Assembly: GCA_022538095.1 (NCBI GenBank)
Contig: JAKYXN010000015.1
Location: forward strand, 28,108 to 92,107
Length of the DNA: 64,000 bases
Source of the DNA: Puniceicoccaceae bacterium K14
GTDB lineage: Bacteria; Verrucomicrobiota; Verrucomicrobiia; Opitutales; Opitutaceae
Reading direction: 5' to 3'
Shown: piece by piece, positions 61,743 to 64,000 of the stretch
Layout of the letters: every line of letters starts with the position of its first letter
Position numbering within the stretch: position 1 is the first letter of the stretch
The notes under the pieces: model-generated
Seen by the model: only the letters and a program-made list of their open reading frames with translations
Databases searched by the model: none
Told to the model about the DNA's origin: nothing
Made by a program: the position numbers and the translations under genes

Positions 61743-63362
61743 ATGGCAGAACGGGAGTCGTTTAGAAATTCGATGCGGGGCTTACATACCTGGTCTGGCT
61801 TAGTTTTCGGATGGGTTTTGTATTTTATGTTCATTACAGGAGCGACTGGCTACTTCGATTTAGAGGTTGATCGCTGGATGAAACCTGAAATCCCTTTTGT
61901 TGGAGCGGATGTGGAGCAGTCAGAGATGCTGGCTGTTGCAGAGGCTCGACTAAATGAGATCGCTCCCGATGCGGTGAACTGGGAAATTGCGTTTCCTGCC
62001 GGAAGGCGTTCGCAGTTACAAATTTCTTGGGAGACACCGGCTGAGGAAGGCAGCAACGCAAAACCAATCAAAGGCAAAGAATTTCTAGACCCCAAGACGG
62101 GCACACCGTATGAAATACGTGATACGGCTGGTGGGAATAAACTATACGCTATGCACTACGCGTTTCACTATTTGCCACGTTTTTACACCTATAAGATCGC
62201 TAGCCTTGTCGCCTTCTTTATGTTGATCGCTTTGATTACTGGAGTTGTGATCCATCGGCAATTTTTCAAGGATCTTTTCACCTTCAGGCCGGGCCTGAAG
62301 GCGAGTTCGTGGTTGAGCGCGCATACGATGCTGAGTGTCCTGACATTGCCTTATCTTCTTATGATAACATATAGTGGCTTAGTGTTTCTGGTTTTTAGGA
62401 CAATGCCTTTTGTAATTGCTGCTGGATACAGTTTCGAAGAGGACTCAGTTAACAAAATTCGAGCGGATGTTTTTCCTCGAACGGTTATAGAAGCGGCTGA
62501 TGGGGTTAAAAGTCCAATTGTGGATTTGGGCGAAGTGCTGCGAGAAGCGCAGCCTTTGCTAAATGGTTCGGATGCTACGGCCATAGAAATTGTCAATCGA
62601 GGCAGTTCTAATTCGAGAGTGGAAATTGGCCGTTACCATCACGTGGGGGTGATGAGTAAAAAACTGTTTTTCTTTGATGGCGTAACGGGAGAATTTCAAA
62701 GCGAAAAAATTGCTCGGGAAGAAACGACTAAAGGCGGCATGATAATCTATCGCATCTTGACAGCCCTTCATGAGGGACAATTTGCGGGTCCCTTTTTGCG
62801 ATGGATTTATTTCGTGTCAGCTTTGGCTGGAGCCGGGGTTGTGGCTTCTGGAATGATTCTTTGGGTATCAAAGCGTCGGAAGAAGGCGGAAAAAGCAGAT
62901 GAAGGCTTAGTTGGTTTACGTTTAGTTGAGTACTTGAATATTGGCACGATAGCTGGATTGCCTATTGGAATTTCAGCTTATTTTTGGGCCAACCGAATGC
63001 TACCGCTGGAAATGAAAAATCGCGGAGACTGGGAGTTAAACGTGCTTTTTATTGTATGGGCGATTGCGATGACTTATCCAGTAGCGGTATCGCGAACACG
63101 TTCGATTCGTCAGGCGTGGAAGGACTTGTTTTTCCTTGGGGCGATAGCGTATGGAGTGCTTCCGGTACTCAATGGGCTTACTGGGGGCGTTCACTTAGGT
63201 GAGTCAATTGTGAAAGGCGATTGGGTTATAGCTGGATTCGATTTGGCCGCTATCGTATTTGCTTTACTGTTTGGATACGCTGCTTTGAGGGGAAGCGAGG
63301 GGAGCGAACATTCGGCAGCGATTATGCCAGGTGGGCCTTTAATTGAAAGGGAGTCTTCATGA
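61743..63362 (+). CDS. Large PepSY-associated transmembrane protein
   Basis: 539 residues. The start RNSMRGLHTWSGLVFGWVLY is typical of PepSY_TM proteins. A first periplasmic PepSY domain (~40-140, ending FLDPKTGTPYEIRD), helix ~152-172, a second periplasmic domain (~220-345) and several C-terminal helices (~355-515) follow. Conserved His residues flank the helices (LYAMHYAFHYL, LTALHEGQF), as expected for heme or metal ligands. It is probably an inner-membrane reductase for siderophore iron, in the DUF3649-PepSY-DUF3325 trio. Confidence 0.88.
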   Translation: MAERESFRNSMRGLHTWSGLVFGWVLYFMFITGATGYFDLEVDRWMKPEIPFVGADVEQSEMLAVAEARLNEIAPDAVNWEIAFPAGRRSQLQISWETPAEEGSNAKPIKGKEFLDPKTGTPYEIRDTAGGNKLYAMHYAFHYLPRFYTYKIASLVAFFMLIALITGVVIHRQFFKDLFTFRPGLKASSWLSAHTMLSVLTLPYLLMITYSGLVFLVFRTMPFVIAAGYSFEEDSVNKIRADVFPRTVIEAADGVKSPIVDLGEVLREAQPLLNGSDATAIEIVNRGSSNSRVEIGRYHHVGVMSKKLFFFDGVTGEFQSEKIAREETTKGGMIIYRILTALHEGQFAGPFLRWIYFVSALAGAGVVASGMILWVSKRRKKAEKADEGLVGLRLVEYLNIGTIAGLPIGISAYFWANRMLPLEMKNRGDWELNVLFIVWAIAMTYPVAVSRTRSIRQAWKDLFFLGAIAYGVLPVLNGLTGGVHLGESIVKGDWVIAGFDLAAIVFALLFGYAALRGSEGSEHSAAIMPGGPLIERESS

Positions 63363-63697
63363 TTTTACTCGGATTAGCGGTAGCTTTTTGTGGTTTATTA
63401 ATCTTGAGCTCGTCTATGAAGCGTCACCGGAAGCTATATTCTGAATCGATTTTTCGACGAGTTTTAGGACGACGAAGTAAAGTACCTATGAACGCCCTTG
63501 GCTATGCTTTATTGATCTTAAGTTGCTTATTGTGTGTGTCGGAAATCGGGCTTTCTATGGGAATAGTATATTGGTTTGGTCTCTTGAGCGTGGCGGCGTT
63601 TTTGCTTACGTTTTTGCTGACTTATCGTCCGAGCTGTTTGTTGGGAAGTGGAGCGTTTTTGTTAGCTTTGGGAGTCGTTGGTTGTTTTGTGCGATGA
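63359..63697 (+). CDS. Small membrane protein, DUF3325-like
   Basis: 112 residues with three to four predicted helices (MILLGLAVAFCGLLILSSSM; ALGYALLILSCLLCVSEIGL; VAAFLLTFLLTYRPS; FLLALGVVGCFV). SMKRHRKLY after the first helix matches the DUF3325 pattern. It overlaps the PepSY gene by 4 nt and closes the operon. Confidence 0.78.
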   Translation: MILLGLAVAFCGLLILSSSMKRHRKLYSESIFRRVLGRRSKVPMNALGYALLILSCLLCVSEIGLSMGIVYWFGLLSVAAFLLTFLLTYRPSCLLGSGAFLLALGVVGCFVR

Positions 63698-63773
63698 ATG
63701 TCCGGACGTGTATTCGCTTCTTCTTCAGGCGTCTTGATTGATTCATCGATAATCGCTTTAACGTAAGCTATTT

Positions 63774-63998
63774 CTAATTCGAATGGGCCTGGCTTCGTGT
63801 CTGAAAGTGTGAAACAATAGAGTCTACAGTTGCGGTATCTAATTTGTATTGGGGGTAGGGGCGTCCAAAGGACTGGCGGACGAAATCTTCAGTTGTAATG
63901 AATATAGGTAAGCGTCCGTTCTAGGGCGTGTTGACTTTGCTTTGCTTCCAGTTCTTTGGAGTGAGGTGTTCCGCTTCGAAGTTTGTAATCTTTGGCAG
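63774..63998 (-). other. Possible degraded coding stretch at window end
   Basis: One minus-strand frame reads protein-like for 25 residues (FEAEHLTPKNWKQSKVNTP) to a TAG at 63923-63921, then continues for 48 residues (GRLPIFITTEDFVRQSFGRP and on) to a second stop at 63774. It may be the C-terminus of a gene beyond the window or a broken gene. No family is recognised, and nothing else is seen from 63698 to 64000. Confidence 0.2.
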
Positions 63999-64000
63999 TT

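Noticed and set aside
63921..63923. In-frame TAG as a possible recoded codon (pyrrolysine-like)
   Set aside because: No supporting tRNA or enzymes seen, and the surrounding coding signal is weak; a gene end or decay is simpler.
1..64000. CRISPR arrays, insertion sequences, integrases, rRNA operons
   Set aside because: Looked for direct-repeat/spacer arrays, transposase motifs and rRNA landmarks; none seen. The only tRNA found is tRNA-Sec.

Overview
This 64 kb window is a chromosomal segment of a Gram-negative heterotroph. The gene content best fits a marine Verrucomicrobiota of the Opitutia type. The reasons are several TonB-dependent receptors, a sulfatase, an SGNH/DUF1080 fusion, secreted HAF-repeat and beta-helix proteins, FecI/FecR signalling and many PepSY membrane proteins. 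The taxon is an inference; there is no rRNA gene here.

Layout. 1-5.6 kb holds secreted surface proteins and an odd lipoprotein. 6.3-7.4 kb holds a small unknown pair that may be linked to heme. 7.6-11 kb is metE with a divergent MetR-type regulator. 11-18 kb is an iron-acquisition block on the minus strand (fumarase C, DUF2249, a DUF6607-like lipoprotein, flavodoxin, siderophore receptor, PepSY). 18.3-24.5 kb is a plus-strand heme-receptor operon (receptor, ApbE, PepSY, DUF4198, EF-hand). 24.7-30.1 kb carries hydrolases and a broken sulfatase. 30.3-37.5 kb is an RND efflux operon headed by an internally deleted TonB receptor. 37.7-46.5 kb is a selenocysteine module: cysteine desulfurase, tRNA-Sec, an intervening TonB receptor, a decayed second tRNA-Sec copy, then selD-selA-selB. 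46.5-51.1 kb is a minus-strand operon of two paralogous EF-hand proteins, a transglutaminase-like protein and a selenoprotein that raw ORF calling truncates. 51.3-55.6 kb is a FecI-FecR-FecA-type trio. 56-63.7 kb is a DUF3450-ExbB-ExbB-ExbD-TonB-TPR energy module followed by DUF3649, PepSY and DUF3325 genes.

Two results stand out. First, the gene at 48423-49682 (minus) has an in-frame UGA as codon 58 in a thioredoxin-like CxxU motif. A bacterial SECIS-like hairpin follows it, and tRNA-Sec, SelA, SelB and SelD are encoded just across the convergent junction. Second, nine sites carry two direct copies of an 11-bp motif (consensus ATCCGTCTCGG) with a start-to-start distance of exactly 21 bp. All nine have the same orientation toward the downstream gene. 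Eight are followed, 24-26 nt after the second copy, by a -10-like TA-rich hexamer. They precede TonB receptors, the TonB/ExbBD operon, fumC, the selenoprotein operon, the RND operon and the unknown pair, so they look like one metal- or iron-responsive regulon with an unusual promoter architecture.

All calls come from reading the sequence; no database search or folding program was run.
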